From Ulota crispa (taxonomy: Eukaryota; Streptophyta; Bryopsida; Orthotrichales; Orthotrichaceae), in NCBI GenBank assembly GCA_963920765.1, contig OY987249.1, forward strand, positions 18,944,483 through 19,008,482: DNA of 64,000 nt, written 5' to 3'. The stretch's first letter is position 1. Every line of letters begins with the position of its first letter. Of the stretch, positions 35,501 through 48,399 are shown piece by piece. The notes beneath the pieces were generated by a model. The model was not told where the DNA came from and did no database searches. It saw only the letters and a program-made list of their open reading frames with translations. The position numbers and the translations under genes are program-made.

Positions 35501-38500
35501 AATCTACATCCACTCCAAACTATAATTCATCTGCACAAGGATCTTTTACACAATTTTGATATTTGAGTCCAAGCTGTCCCATTGTTCTTTAAATGCAAGA
35601 TATGTGACCAAAAGTCTTAGTTAAAAAGACACTTTCACCTTAAGGAACTAAGAGATCCTTTACAGCCAGTACCATACAAGATATTTTTCTTGTATTTGGA
35701 ATGAATTTACACCTTTACTACATTTGAGATTAACAAAGAAGTGAGAATATTGATCAATGCAATTCTAGTGAGCTATTTGAAATCCTGAATTAAAACTTCT
35801 TATTAATAACAAATGCTAATTAGACAATACTGTATCTTTAATGCCCATGGGATGTTTAAGGGTTCACACCCAAAAAAAAAGTTGAGATTTGGATGGAAAT
35901 GTGAGATTTGCAAAGAAAAACATTCAAAACCTCGACTATGGTGTTACACTCCAATTTCAAGCAACCCAACCACACTAACGCCTCATTAATATTTACATTG
36001 TAACACAAGATAATTCATCATATGTGTAATCACGTACAAACATCAACCTAAATTTTTGATTGCTTCATAAACTTGATATATAAAACGTCAATTTTGTTCA
36101 ATTAGCAACATATCATTATTTTGGTGCTCTTTAGGCCGAACATCCTAAACCCAAAATCTGTCCCGGTCCTAGTTCGTTCATTGACGACAGTTAGACCTTT
36201 ATGAAAATATACACCATAATTTTGGTCAATTTAATGAATTTGATGTTATAGTCATGGTTATTACTTGGTTGTTGGACACGTGGATGCATAAAACGGACGA
36301 CACAAACAAACATGTTCATTCATTCTCAATTTTTAGGAGATTTTCAAGGTTTTTTGGACCTAAAAAAGGAAAAATTAAAACATTATTTTTCATTTTTATT
36401 GCGTGATATGGTTTTAAATCCACATTTTGATTTCATGTTGGTAATAATGAATGTTATTGACTTGTATAAAGTAAATTTTTGTTTATCATTTTTTGAAATC
36501 AACTATGAGTTGACTTGATTGAATGGACGAGCAGATGGACAAGTGGTCCAATGTAACAATCATGGTTATGGTTGACAAGTATGAGGTGTCAACTAAAATT
36601 TCAAACCAAATGAACACAACTACAAATAAATTCTTATCCATTTTGTGAAACATGAAGTGGTGGTTTAAGTGAGGATGACCTTTGGCCATGGAAAGTTTTT
36701 TTTTGCGTTAATAATGAAATGTTGTTGTTGTTGAGTTTTATGAGTAAGCTAACCTCGTTGAAGAACTCGTACTGGCCTTGGCAGGAGGACTTGTCAAGCT
36801 CCTTGACGGCTACCTGTTTGCCGTCAGGGAGGGTGCCATAGAAGACCGGCCCAAATCCTCCTCGCCCAATCTCGTTCTTGAAGTTCTCTGTTGCACTCAC
36901 CACTTCAGCCAGTGAGAACTCTCGTGCTCCTGCAATGCCACCACTCCCACCCGTCTTCAACTGCTTTTCAAACTAACTTTCCAAATCAACAACAACTACT
37001 ACTGAGATCATAGTTCTAGTCATGGTTGTCATTTTGCCCGTCCTTTGCGTGCGTCTAATTAAGGTATCCCCTGCCTAATGTAGTCAACTCATAGTTGACT
37101 TCAAAGCATCATAAAAAAAAAGAAGGCAAACATGGATTTATCTTGTACATGTTAGTTACACACATTCTAGTTCTAGCTGTGGTGATGAAAACTTCCCATA
37201 ACCAAAAAAAAGAACATAATATTGTATAGATGTTGAAAAACTCAACAAGCAAGTGGATTGGAGAAGGTGTAAGACTATCATGCAGTTAAGCAACATCATG
37301 ATTGTTACTTTAGGTGAGATTTGATTGTTGGATAGCATAGGCAAACACACAAAGTAAATGGCATGGATAGACATGTCCATCCACTCTTGCTTTTTAAAGC
37401 ATTTTTAGGAATTTTGACCTAAAAAGGGAAGAATCAACTTATTATTTTTCATTTTTACTTAGTGATATCGCTTCAAATCTATGTTTTGATTTAATGTTGA
37501 CAACAATGAGTGTCACTAGCATGTACAAAGTAAGCATTTTTATAATTTTTATAATTTTTTGAAATCAACTATGAGTTGACTACATCATATGAATGTGAGC
37601 TCAATTAGGCACATCAAGTATAATTACATTTGAACAAACAAACAGGCAATCCAATGTGACAACCATGAGCAGCACAAGTCTCCACTGCATCTGCACATTG
37701 GACTATTCTTGTTTTTATGGACTTTCTATGTCCTCAAACATTAAAAATTTCTGAATATTTTACATATCTTATTCTGTTGTGTTTTACATGTTTTTTGGTT
37801 TGGAGTTTGGACATAACTTATGTTTTGCAAGTATCTTCAGATGTCTTGCAAACCTAGAAGCCGTTTCTGAACTGTTGCGTATGGACTTTGGAGTTTGGAT
37901 AGTGTACGTTTACTTGAATGTGGCAGCTCATTGGTTTCTTTAGGTTTTTGGATTAAGTACACCACTTTGAAGTTTCATGAACTCCAAACAAATCCTGCTA
38001 CCATTGTCGAATAGTATTATATTCCAATCCAAAATGGAACAAAAAAACAACAAACTAACAAAATCACTCCGAATAGAAAGAAATGCTGACCTCGAGGTGC
38101 CACGTCAGGATTGGGTGCCATGCTTGGATTCTCAGTTTGGACGATCCTGGAGGATTCCAGGTCCTTGGGGACTCGGCGACGACAGCAGCAACAGTAGACA
38201 CTGAAACCAACGATGGCTCCAATCAGGACTACCACTGCTGAGATCACACCCACAATAGCTGCCATGTTCGACGTCATTTTTTTCGGTTTTGATGTTGATG
38301 GCGCACCCATTACTAGCTCCGGATTTCCAGCATAACTACCAAACCAAACAGAGTGCACAGAGTGCACATGTGCAGTTGAGTTAAATCACGGCCAAAAATT
38401 CTAGACATTGCTATCAAAGAAAAGTCTAGAAAAAAGATCCAGAAAGAAATTGTCGCCATAGTATTGATACTGGTGACAAAGGAAGATGGTGAAGTGAGGT

Positions 38501-41500
38501 ACTTGAAGTTCCAATTCTTTGTTGCAAATTCCGCAGGAATTGCTCCACTGAAGCTGTTGTTCTGCACAAACCTGTTCCATAACAGAATACGATCAGTTAA
38601 AACTAGGTCAAAGTTTGGGGATTTTGCCAAGTTAGACCATGGTTGATGGTTGTCACAGTGCACTGCCAATCCATTTGCTTGCCCAATTGAGCTCATGGTC
38701 TGTCTGATGTAATTAGCTCATAGTTCATTTCAAAAAATGATACAAAATGATACAAAAAGTTTATTTTGTACATGTTGGTAACACTCAATGTTGCCAACAT
38801 GAAGTCAAAACGTGGATTTTAAAACCTTATCACATAACAAAATTGAAAATGGTAATTTGATTCTCCCTTTTTTAGGTCAAAAGTTCTAAAAATGTCTTAA
38901 AAACAAGAGAGAATAGGCACTTTTGTTTGTGCCATCCGTTTTGTATGTCCGTTTGTGTTGTTAGACAACCGAATCTTGCCCAATGTGACAACCAGGAGTT
39001 ACACTAGTTCAAAACTTGCACAAATATGTTAATAAGGTGTGAGGGGTTAAGGTTACTCACAACTCTTGAATGGGCAAAGAAGCAAGCCACAATGGGAGCG
39101 ACCCATTGAGGTTGTTGTTTTGTAAATGCCTGCATGTTCACAAGGGTGAGTGCCAGTTGCAAATTAACTTTGACATCGTAGCAAAGTTCATAAGATCACC
39201 ATATTTATTAAAATGGGAGATTGGGCACCTCTCAAAATAACCATGTCAATCTTGACCTGAATCGGCAATTTCCATTAAAAGTAGAGTTTTCAACTAAATT
39301 GATATAAAACCTTCTAATTTTAAGTCAATTTTGAAAAGTTTTATTGCAGTTTAGCTCGACTTGAGCTAAATTGCAATAAAACCTTTCTTTGAATTTCCTT
39401 TCAATTACCTCTCAATTCAGTGAAAATCTCCCATTTTAGTGAATACAGTGTTTAAGGAGAGAGATAGAAAGATGATGGCTCTCTACTAAGCTTAGTAGCA
39501 AAATTTAATTGTTTGTACTATAGTCAAGGTCGGGATTCGAACTTACAAGCTTGTCAAGTTCTGCAATGCACTCAAATCGGGGATTTGTCCTGACAGAGAG
39601 TTGTTATCCAATTTCCTGCACACGCAATAATGAACGCAGTCTCTCAGTACCGACCGCCATTCAGGTTTATTTCATTAGTCTAAAAGGGCTGAAGTATCAT
39701 TAGCAACATTATGAACCCTTTAGATGCCTCCTCCAAACCCTTTTTAAAAGACCTCACTATAAGGTTTTAATTTGAACTAACTTTGAAATATGAAAAATAT
39801 CTTACAACCTATTTTTTCCAATCCAAAATTTTGTGTGCAATGATGGTTAAGACCTTTGGGTTCCAATGAAAATAAAACAAACATTCAATCATGATGGTGC
39901 AAAACACCAAAAAATTGTAAAAAAATTATGACACAGTTTTTGATTGTGTCATCTGCCAACTCAAGTTTGGATACCATACTATATTCATGCTTTTATAACT
40001 CTTAGTACTTGTGTAACAGGAAAGTTATACCAGGTAGTAACACTTCACATACACTTTAAATGTGCCAAGTATAGGCTCAATACACTTTAAGAAAGTCACA
40101 AATTTAGAGGCACTTGGAGGGCTCATAATTTTGCTAATGGCACACCCGTGCAAAACTGGACAATCATGCAAAACTTACAAGCTGGTGATACTGAGAAGCG
40201 CAGCTAAGGCAGGTGAGATAGCTCCAGTCAGATTATATCCCGACAGTACTCTGCACGTAATCACAAACCAAAGTTCCACCTTTTGGTAATGGTTCTAGAT
40301 ATCTGTAACTGCAACTTCGACATGAAAGAAACAAAAAAGCCTGGTGTAGATTTTAAGGTTCCACGTCAGAGACGGGAGAATTGTTAATTTCACCATTCTA
40401 ACAAATATGGGAAACCAAGATGATAGTATTAATCAAAAAACGCCTTATTCATTAAATTGGGAAAATCAGATTCTCAAGTTGTACTTCACCTTAAAGGCTT
40501 AAATCCAGCATTTCTCTTTAAACCAATTAAACCCCAAATTCGAAAGTACCAGATTCGATCTGAGCCACTAAAATTTTGTCCCTCACAAATTCCTCTTCTC
40601 AAGTGAGGACACGTGTACCAAAAAAACGCTGCTGAAACCTAGAGTTCGGTTTAAGGTGATCACCTTAAACCTAGTTTATTCCCAAAATGGACGTTTCTTC
40701 CAAAATTAATGAATATGACGTTAAAAATACTTACACAGCAAGCACGTTGGCCTCTAAGGAGCGGACAGTCGGGTAGCACGAGAGCCAATCGTGAGGAACT
40801 GGAAGACAAGGATCACCACCCCAACTCGCCAATCCCATGTCGCTTTTCACAACCTCAATTGCATTCCCTGCAGCACATCATGGACATAATAAAAGGTAAA
40901 GTTCTATTGCTAAAGTTCTATTGCTGTCACCACACATTCAAGGAGCAAACCTGAACTCCACTAGACCTATGTTTTTTTAAATCATGAACTCATCAAGCCT
41001 AAGTTTTAAACTTGAATTTCTCTACTCCCTCTGACCCTCTATAAAGCTCCAAATCAAACACATTTCTTGTATCACTATAAAGCTCCCTTATGTTGATTTC
41101 AAATGCTGAGAAAGTGTTTACCATGTTCAATGATTTCTTTGGGCAAGTTATTAAGCAATTAGAGAGCATTCCTCTCCTAGCAAGCTTGGCTTTGCCCATA
41201 TGAGGTACCATTGTTGCTACTGACCTTTTAATTCTCAATAATGAGGAGCTGGCAACATGTAAAAATATGAAATTTTTGATTGGAATTAGGGTGCCCAAAG
41301 GGTGACATCAAGATAGAGATTTTGCATACATTTGATAGATGGTATATTGATTCTAGAATGCATGTGTCACTAGCACAAACTAAGACTAAAAACACAGTTA
41401 ATCCTTGGCAAGGAAGCTTTTTGGGCGTTTTTAGAGGGACATAGGGAGTATGTTGTTGAGAATACATGATGATGGCCAAATTGAAATGATTTCAGTTTGC

Positions 41501-44500
41501 AGAGAGGGTTCAACTTACAGTCGCGGTCATTGGTTGGCAGGACCTGAAGAATATTTACTTTGAAAATCTCCATGGCACTAATCATTGGGCCTTTTAACGG
41601 ATTGGTGCGGTCGGTAGCAGGGGTCATCAAAATCTCGGAACCCGGGTCAATGAGAGCATCTTCGTGATAAAGGGTTCGCAGAGAGAGAGCGGAACCTGTC
41701 TGGTTCCGAACGTTGTTAAGGAATGGATCACCACCGGGCGACGTGATCCAGAAAGGCCGGTCTGTGGTGTTGACTGTCTCGTCGAGCTCCACGAAATAGT
41801 AGATTATGTACGCCGTGAAGCTGTCGTTTGCCTTCAAGGGGATTGTGAGGTTTCCGCTGGTGGTCATGGCGGAATGAATGGCGTCCTGAGGGACGTTGTC
41901 GAGGAGGGTGGTCAAATTTGTGATGGTCAAGCTTTCGTCGGCGACGATGGTTTCCGGTGGTGTTGGTGAAGTGTATGAAAGCAACGTGCCCACCTTACTG
42001 AGGGGGTATGCATTGGTCGTAACTCCGTCGCTCCCGTACCAGTATCTGTCGTAATCGTCGTCCGGGTACCTGTAATCAACCAACAGAAAATCGTGCATTT
42101 TGAACACCTTCGACGACAACTGATGCCCAGTGTGTATGCATACATGGAAGTGTATGTCACCGTTGTCACAGTGGGTAAGATCTGACAGTCGGACAAACAA
42201 AACAGGCGTTGTCACATTGGTAAGATTTGGTTGTTGGACAAGGTAAGCAGGCAAATCAAGGTTTGGACGTTAGTGGCACAATTGTAAGGTTGTGTCTTTA
42301 CCCATACTTCAAAATTAAAATAAAAGGAAAGAGGTGTTTGTGTCTGTGCCTTGATCATTTGTGTTTGCGACAGACAGACAGGCGATTTAGGGTTGGTCCA
42401 ATGTGCCAAACATGGTGTATGTGTATGCGAATACATTGTGCAACAGAGAAAGAAATTTATAAACTCGTACATATGCATAGACTAGAAACTAACGTTACAC
42501 AAAAACGGTCAAATATTTCAGATTTTTTAGACTACATTTTGTGAGAACGACGCTATTTCATGCGCGTAGAATGGTGAGCCTGTGAGCGGTGAGTCAAGAT
42601 TTGGTGAGCAAAAATCAATTTTGATCTCAATGAAAAAAAATTAAAAATAAAGTTTGTTAGAAAATAAAGGTTTAAAATGTATAATTATAAAACCCTATGT
42701 ACACAATTGTACACAATTGAGTATTTTGAAAAAAAATCTCTACTACGGCTCAGGGCTCACTGATTTCTATTCTTCTATAATTCTATTTCAAGTTTTCAAC
42801 AGCTATCCTGTATTCTCGATCTAACTGACAGCTCATTGGAATCCCCCTGAGCGAAAAAAGCACACTCATGTGGATTCATTGTTATCGGTAATGCACAGCT
42901 AAGACGAAAGCAAGAACGGACTTAAACGCCAGCTGAGCTTCACAAATGTTTATTTCCCATGGACATGGGAATTTTGACTTCAACCTCGAATTGCAAAAAC
43001 TGCGACTTTTGAGATCCAAAAACTGTGACCTTTGATCTGCAAACCTGGCACACTGGGTCGTACAGCGAGAGAGCAGAGAAGTGGGGGAAGTTGTGGAAAC
43101 CTGGCATGCAGCAGATTTGAGAAAAGGTATACCAGAAAATGGGCATAGACATTCAACTAACATGTAAAACATTTCGAGTTCAAAACTGTGACTTTTTTTG
43201 AAGATTTAGTTGACTTTTTTTAAGATTTAGTTAAAGCTCTCATGATTGATTGCTGTGACGAATACTGTGTGGCACATATTCACCACGCAAGTCAGAGAGA
43301 AGAGAGAAATCGGAAGGGGGGGGAGTGAGCATGCATAGTGAGCATGCATACCCGGAGTACTAGAGGAGGTACGGAGTAGACTTACACGATGGTGTCGCTG
43401 TTGGAGGAGTTGAAATAGATGCGGGTCATAGTGGACACAAACTGGTTCGAGGAAATGAGGTTACTAAGGAAAGAAGGCACCGCCGCGGTGTCGACAGGAC
43501 GCAGAGAAATGGCGGAAATGAAGGGCGTGGTGTCGGTCTGATCTCGCAACAGACACAGAGACGTCACGTTCCGCAAGGCCTGGAACGTCAGCTCCCGAAT
43601 GTGATTGAAGTTTTCGCCACGGTTGATGGTCACATTCTCGACCACGGTGGAGTCGATGGCCATCAGAAAGCTTGGGAGCGCGGTGTTGAGGCCATCGTAG
43701 TTGGAGTAGCAGAACTCAGCCCGGAGCATGTACGTCTGATTGGGCGTCGTGGGCAGCGTGAAGCAGTTCTTGCCTCGGGAGTTGCGGAAGTAGCGGCAGT
43801 TGAGAAGCTCCTCCCACAAGGTCGTATCCGTGGATCGGCCCACAGCTCCCGTGGACACGAAGGCATCGTCCATTTTCCAAGTTATGTTCCAGTCGTCGGT
43901 GTACCCCACTGGCGCACCGCAGTCGATATACACAAAATCTACACCAACAACAACAGCACACGTGGCAACCTCGACTTGTCACATTCCATTCTTTAAAAAC
44001 AAAATCTCTTACTACTATCTCATCACAAAACACAATAAGCGGTCTGCCTGTTACACACGTACCTACTCGCATGCATTTAGAGTTTAAGAATGGTAAAAAC
44101 AAGGGAAAATTTCATGGATACCCCCGAAGCTTGTGATATTTGCATTCATACCCCTGCTTTTTCAGAAATTACACGTATACCCTTGTACCAAAAAAATTAG
44201 GCATTTATATGCTGTGCTCAAACTTCCTTCATGACCAAGTGTTACTGCAAACTTCAGCGGTATCCATGAAATTTCACAGGAAAACTTTGCTCCATCCCTG
44301 TGAGTGAATTCCGGGTGAGTCCGGGGTTTCCCGCTGTAGGAAACACTGGGAAACACCGGACTCACCGGGACTTCTGTCACAGGGACTCGAGCAAAAAAAT
44401 TCCTGTACGTGTTTTCCCTAAAAACAATAAGTAAAACATAGGTAGCATCGACGGCGTTCTAGTTTTCTATCTTCGCTTCGATTTCAGCTGTTTGTCGATG

Positions 44501-44930
44501 TTATCAAATCCCATCTCAGAGTGCACAAGTTCAAGAACACCTGATACTTGAAAGTAGGTGAGGAAAATTCTAAAACTAGTTAGGAAAATTCCCAGCCTAG
44601 AAATCTCAAAGTTAAAGCATTCGACAGTTGGTTGTAGCCCCTATCGTGACGTCAATCACTTCAGTAGCGCCCTGACACTAGGAAACTTATAAGCAAACCA
44701 AGATTTCGAAACATTCACGACCAGACCATATGGATTGAAACTTAACAATCTTAATGGTCTCCAACTAGACGAAACGTCCTGTGGCCCAGAACTTGACGGT
44801 CTTGTGACATAAAGAACCGATCTGGAGTAGTTTTGGGTAGTGCTTCGACTGTACCTTCATTATTCTGAGCCCAGACGCAAGGCAGGCTTAGCAAACAGAT
44901 CAACACACCCAGTGCTCTGATCACAGCCAT
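29550..44930 (-). CDS. Malectin-like LRR receptor-like Ser/Thr kinase (LRR-I type, At1g67720-like), 15 exons, 943 aa
   Basis: Plasma-membrane receptor kinase; ligand unknown. Exons (minus): 44930-44855, 43938-43386, 42069-41519, 40867-40735, 40250-40179, 39615-39547, 39129-39061, 38571-38503, 38335-38091, 36929-36754, 34817-34691, 32719-32654, 31800-31611, 30373-30238, 29849-29550 (TAA). Phases close to a 2832-nt frame. Seen: signal peptide 1-21; malectin-like domain about 26-394 (YIDCG near its start, [10 protein letters not shown] across the exon 2/3 join); WGGDPC cap; short LRRs on four 69-72-nt phase-2 exons (about 438-530); transmembrane helix 555-578 followed by CCCCRRR; kinase with Gly loop GRGGFG 634-639, Lys655, HRD 750-752, DFG 770-772 and GTAGYLDPE 791-799. 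All catalytic residues are present, so it should be an active RD kinase. The start at 44930 is chosen over in-frame Met 45050 because it places the signal peptide first. Introns 1, 4 and 9-12 carry transposon copies. Membership of the malectin-like LRR-I group is inferred from domain order and motifs. Confidence 0.95.
29956..30118. repeat. Minisatellite in intron 14 of the receptor kinase, about 7 units of 22-24 bp
   Basis: The plus-strand unit is roughly CTTGCACTCCAGACTCAAA, repeated about seven times with substitutions that alternate between two subtypes (GACTCAAA and GATTCAAA). It fills nearly half of the 388-bp intron between exons 14 and 15. It is open on the plus strand only by chance. 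Confidence 0.85.
31893..32363. mobile_element. MITE of about 470 bp in intron 12 of the receptor kinase
   Basis: The ends TTTGAGCCCTCAAAGAGCC and GGCTCTTTGAGGGCTCAAA are inverted repeats. The interior and right end resemble 48975-50080, where a copy is interrupted by the foldback at 49261-49970. Confidence 0.72.
33510..34149. mobile_element. TTAA-type MITE, 640 bp, family G, in intron 11 of the receptor kinase
   Basis: It begins TTAACCCCAAAATGACCTTG and ends CAAGGTCGTTTTGGGGTTAA: a perfect or near-perfect 20-bp terminal inverted repeat including TTAA. Interior shared with 14557-15207 and 53072-53722. Confidence 0.88.
34898..35299. mobile_element. MITE of the TAAGGTAG family, in intron 10 of the receptor kinase
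   Basis: It begins TAAGGTAGTAGTATCCATAA and ends TTATGGGTGCGCCTACCTTA. It is homologous along its length to 61136-61514. Confidence 0.78.
37079..37586. mobile_element. MITE of about 508 bp in intron 9 of the receptor kinase
   Basis: The left end TGTAGTCAACTCATAGTTGA pairs with the right end TCAACTATGAGTTGACTACA. Related partial copies lie at about 36400-36520 and 38700-38840, both within kinase introns, so this family has accumulated in this gene. Confidence 0.75.
40439..40722. mobile_element. 284-bp MITE in intron 4 of the receptor kinase, 12 bp from a splice donor
   Basis: It begins AACGCCTTATTCATTAAATT and its right end reads AATTAATGAATATGACGTT. The exon 4 donor GTAAGT occupies 40734-40729, so the element ends just inside the intron and makes up more than half of it. 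It belongs to the family split at 12542-13714. Confidence 0.8.
42568..42770. repeat. Dispersed repeat in intron 2 of the receptor kinase
   Basis: The segment running from GGTGAGCCTGTGAGCGGTGA to GGCTCAGGGCTCACTG resembles 755-975 and 59010-59205, in part in reverse orientation. The ends look like short inverted repeats around GTGAGC. Confidence 0.5.
44103..44281. mobile_element. MITE of about 175 bp in intron 1 of the receptor kinase
   Basis: The left end AAATTTCATGGATACCCCCG pairs with the right end GCGGTATCCATGAAATTT. A longer relative lies at 57749-58076. Confidence 0.72.
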
Positions 44931-45421
44931 CGAATCGAATACAATCCCAGAGGCGCTCTTGGAAAAACTCGACTGGCAGTACTCCAAGCTAGCCAATAAT
45001 CGACTAACTATCACATTCTCTCTCACTTCCAAGCAAAGCCGGCCGCACAACTACCACTTACTTCTAAACAACATTGGCTCAGAAACTGAACAACATATCC
45101 TTGCAACGCTGTCACCACAGGTTTTTCTGTCATAAAATATTTGTGGCTCCTACCGATTCGGGGCACAGCAAAAGTTGCAGTAAATCGAATATGAAGTGGC
45201 AGTTACCACTTCGGAGAGTATCATCTATCTTTGTCAGTTTCCCCTCCACAACCAACGTTCTGGGATAGCTGGCGGTCAGCAGGTGAAGCTGCAAAAAAAG
45301 CCGGTTAATAAATTTCTATGACAATGTAGGTCGTGAGTTACGTGGACGCAGTGTACCAATATGTTACAAAGGAGTACAAACCGTGGTCTCTCCTCTGTAT
45401 CAGAAAAGTTTGTAGGGGTAA
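44931..45421. promoter_or_regulatory. Presumed promoter and 5' leader of the receptor kinase
   Basis: Sequence between the kinase ATG and the next transposon. It is somewhat richer in G+C near the gene. An in-frame upstream Met at 45050 is present. No TATA box or named element could be assigned; the role is inferred from position. Confidence 0.4.
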
Positions 45422-46064
45422 GAGCATCTTCAATGTATGCACGGGACTCGGAAGCAGCCGGTCCTGCGACGCTCCGCGCCGCAGAGTTATTTTTGGATTT
45501 AGGAGAAAATGGGGTTTAATGGCCACCACAGTTTGGAAAATTACATCCAGAAAAAGTGACCGTAGGATTTGAAAAAGGACTATCTTCTCTACTGATGGGA
45601 ACCGTACAAATTAATAGAAAAAATAAGATAAAGTTGTGGGTCCCAATGTCAAGATCTTATCGTTGGGGCACTCACGGGTTTAGTAGTATGCAGTTTCTTT
45701 CACCGGCCAGATCTTCCCAATATTGACGCAACTCCCATAGCAGATTTAAGCATGGTAGTAGAAGAATGTAAGTACTTGCAAGTTGTTGTTGGGAAATTGC
45801 AAGCTATTGCAAGCTATTGTAAGCTATCACAAGCAATGTGTCACTTTGTCAGCAAATGTAGTGCGCATTAGGAAAACAAGCTAAGGCACGGGAAAACGAG
45901 ACAATATGCCGCTCCAAGAGGTGGATTTAATGGGATCAATTCTGTCTTTTCCATTCTTGTGGCGACATTGGAGCCCCAAAAGTACCTAGAATTCCTGTTA
46001 AAGTGGCCCCCACCCAGAGAAATATAGGACCAGCCCATTCCCAGTGCATACATTGAAGATGCTC
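45422..46064. mobile_element. 643-bp MITE with GAGCATCT ends and TAA duplication, upstream of the receptor kinase
   Basis: It begins GAGCATCTTCAATGTATGCA and ends TGCATACATTGAAGATGCTC, a long terminal inverted repeat. TAA lies on both sides (45419-45421 and 46065-46067), as for PIF/Harbinger-type elements. It sits about 490 bp upstream of the kinase start codon. Confidence 0.85.
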
Positions 46065-46430
46065 TAAGAAGGTAGATCTTTTATACAAAGACGTATATCA
46101 CTTGTATGAAAAAGGAGATAAAGAAAGTTGTAGAAACTATTGCAAAATACAGTATATTGGATTCTTTATCTATTAATACATTGTTTGATGATGACATGAA
46201 CATATGAGTTCACTTGGTGCAGTAACAAAGATGTCATAGTTGGATTTTCTGAAAAATATGTGATTGTATTACAGAAGAATCTCTTGTGTGGACACATGAA
46301 AAGAGCGGATGGGCATAAGCCGGTGAACCTCAAATCTCTTCCCAAATATTGACGCTTTGATGGAGGAGAACCATTGAACTACATGAAAAGTGGCAAAAAA
46401 AAACCGGTTGAAAATTGAAACTATTACGCG

Positions 46431-46763
46431 TTATTCATTGAATTGGGAAAAAGTTACATATTGGAACTTTTGGATTTTATGTTTTTTTGAAGAGCACTCG
46501 TTAGATACAACGCCATATTAGGTAAAGTGGGCAGAAGAGCACATTTTGGGACTTCTAAAGGGTTTCTTAAAGGTTTGAGGTGATCACCTTAAACCAAGCT
46601 CTAGTGTTTTTTTTGGCACACGTGTCTTCACCTGAGAGGAGAAATTTGAGAAGAAAAAAATTATAGTGGTTTAGAATGAATATAATACCTTTGAATTTGG
46701 TTTAAAATAACTTTTTGAATTTAAGGTGGAGTACAAAATGGTACCTCCGTTTTTCCAATTTAC
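46431..46763. mobile_element. MITE of the AACGYCTTATTCATTAAATT family, diverged copy
   Basis: It begins CGCGTTATTCATTGAATTGG. The right part is the reverse complement of the flanks of the family D insertion at 12595 and contains the unoccupied TTAA at 46721-46724. Confidence 0.65.
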
Positions 46764-47479
46764 CTAACAAAGAATTTTACTCTTTGAAAAACATTAAATT
46801 CAAAAGTCCCATGACGCGTTCAAATTGACAAAACCCGACCGGATACTACACAAAAGTTTCATAAAAGTAGCCCGAAAAGCAGAATACAGATAAGTTATAT
46901 ATAAATTGTTTCGTGCATTATTGCATGCCCGGGTAAAAACCTGTTGACAATCCAGATTTTTGCCGAAGCTCAGTTCATTCCTCGGGCACAGCTGTCTGCT
47001 GACGCACGGGCTGATGCAGCTGATCTATCACTATGAATTTTCAACGCGTTGACTTTTTACAGTTTCAAATTCAACTCTGATGCCGGGGCCACACAGAGCC
47101 AGAAACCGGCTGTTTGAGGTGCCTGTTTTTAAAAACTGCTGTTTCAGAGCCACACCGGGTCCTAGTAAAGCGGCTGTTTTCTTGTGTGGGGTTAGATGAT
47201 ATGTCATTTTGTGGGGGTCAAGGTAAAAAGTTTCAACTCTTGTTACAAATAAAAATAAAAGTAAAAACTTGTTCTCAATGCAATGGTCAATTTTATTTTT
47301 GTCCATTATTCTAAACTAAAACCAAATCTCTAAATCCTAATCTAATCTTAAAACTCTTAAATTTAATCTCTTGATAAATGTTTAAAACTCTTACATTTTC
47401 TAACAAGTAAGAAATATAAGATTTTTCACCCTAGCCCCACAAAACATCATGCCATCTAACCTCAACCCTTTTTTCTATA

Positions 47480-48399
47480 TTAACCCCTAAAGGACCATTG
47501 TTCATTTGGGGGACAAATGGGATTTCAGGCAAGTACCTATGATCTCAATTTTTGTTTTCATTTTTTGAATTTTTTTTTGAAGATAGAAAAACACATTTAG
47601 CTTCTGGGGAATATAATTTTTATTCCAATCAATGCCAAGGAGCAAAAGTTATGCCCAAATAAGCAAAAATTTGGGGAGTCCAGGCAGCAAATGAAATTTT
47701 ACAAAAACTTGAATTTTTTTTTTGCTCGTAAATTATATCTTTGTTTACATTTGAAGCTTTGATTCATTCCATTTAGACTAGTTATGAGAAAGTTATGGAC
47801 AGTCTTATTTTTTGGGCAATTCAAGCATCCTCTTGGAAAAATAACTTAAAAACTTCATTTTTGAATGCAAATTTAACATTTTTGCAAAAAAAACTATTGG
47901 AAAGGGTGAAGATTGCTTGCTAGAACAATCTCACCATTGGGGTTAATGTGTTTCAATTCCATTGCAAGGTTATTAACAATTTAAGTTTTTGTTCAATCTC
48001 ATACCTTCTTCTATTTAATGTTTTTTTTAAGAATGAAAATGAAGTATTTTTTGTTTTAGTTTTTTTCCAAAGATTCTCTACTCAATTCCCACCATAAAAA
48101 AATAAACCTCAAAACTCCATGGTGCAAAAATTTCAAGTTAAAAAGTTCAAAGTCAAATAATGTAATTGTGCAAGGTGCAAAAAAGCTTATTTTCTACACT
48201 TTAAACGCAAATGTCTTGCAATTTATGCAGTCAAAGTTTTTAAGTTTTGAATGACACATTCTTATACAAGTCTAGTACATGATCCTATGGTCAGATATGC
48301 AAAAGGATCAATTTTCAAACTTTTTTACTCTTTGCCATAGAAGTGGCAATTTTGAGTATCTTTTGACAAAATAAAGGCCATGGTCCTTTAGGGGTTTAA
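47480..48399. mobile_element. TTAA-type MITE, about 920 bp, family A
   Basis: It begins TTAACCCCTAAAGGACCATT and ends CCATGGTCCTTTAGGGGTTTAA, the right end with one extra T. It lies in the same orientation as 1-720. Confidence 0.85.

Noticed and set aside
36930..36960. Alternative exon 10 start of the receptor kinase at the acceptor preceding LKTGGSGG
   Set aside because: It is phase 0, while exon 9 ends in phase 1 at 38091; only the acceptor at 36931-36930 keeps the frame (giving PRGAREFS).
41664..41969. Plus-strand open frames over exon 3 of the kinase (and similarly 43601-43996, 29679-30167)
   Set aside because: They are antisense shadows of coding exons or of the intron 14 minisatellite.
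44931..45050. Upstream in-frame Met adding 40 residues to the receptor kinase
   Set aside because: The extension would bury the hydrophobic signal peptide ([20 protein letters not shown]) inside the protein; the Met at 44930 fits a secreted N-terminus.
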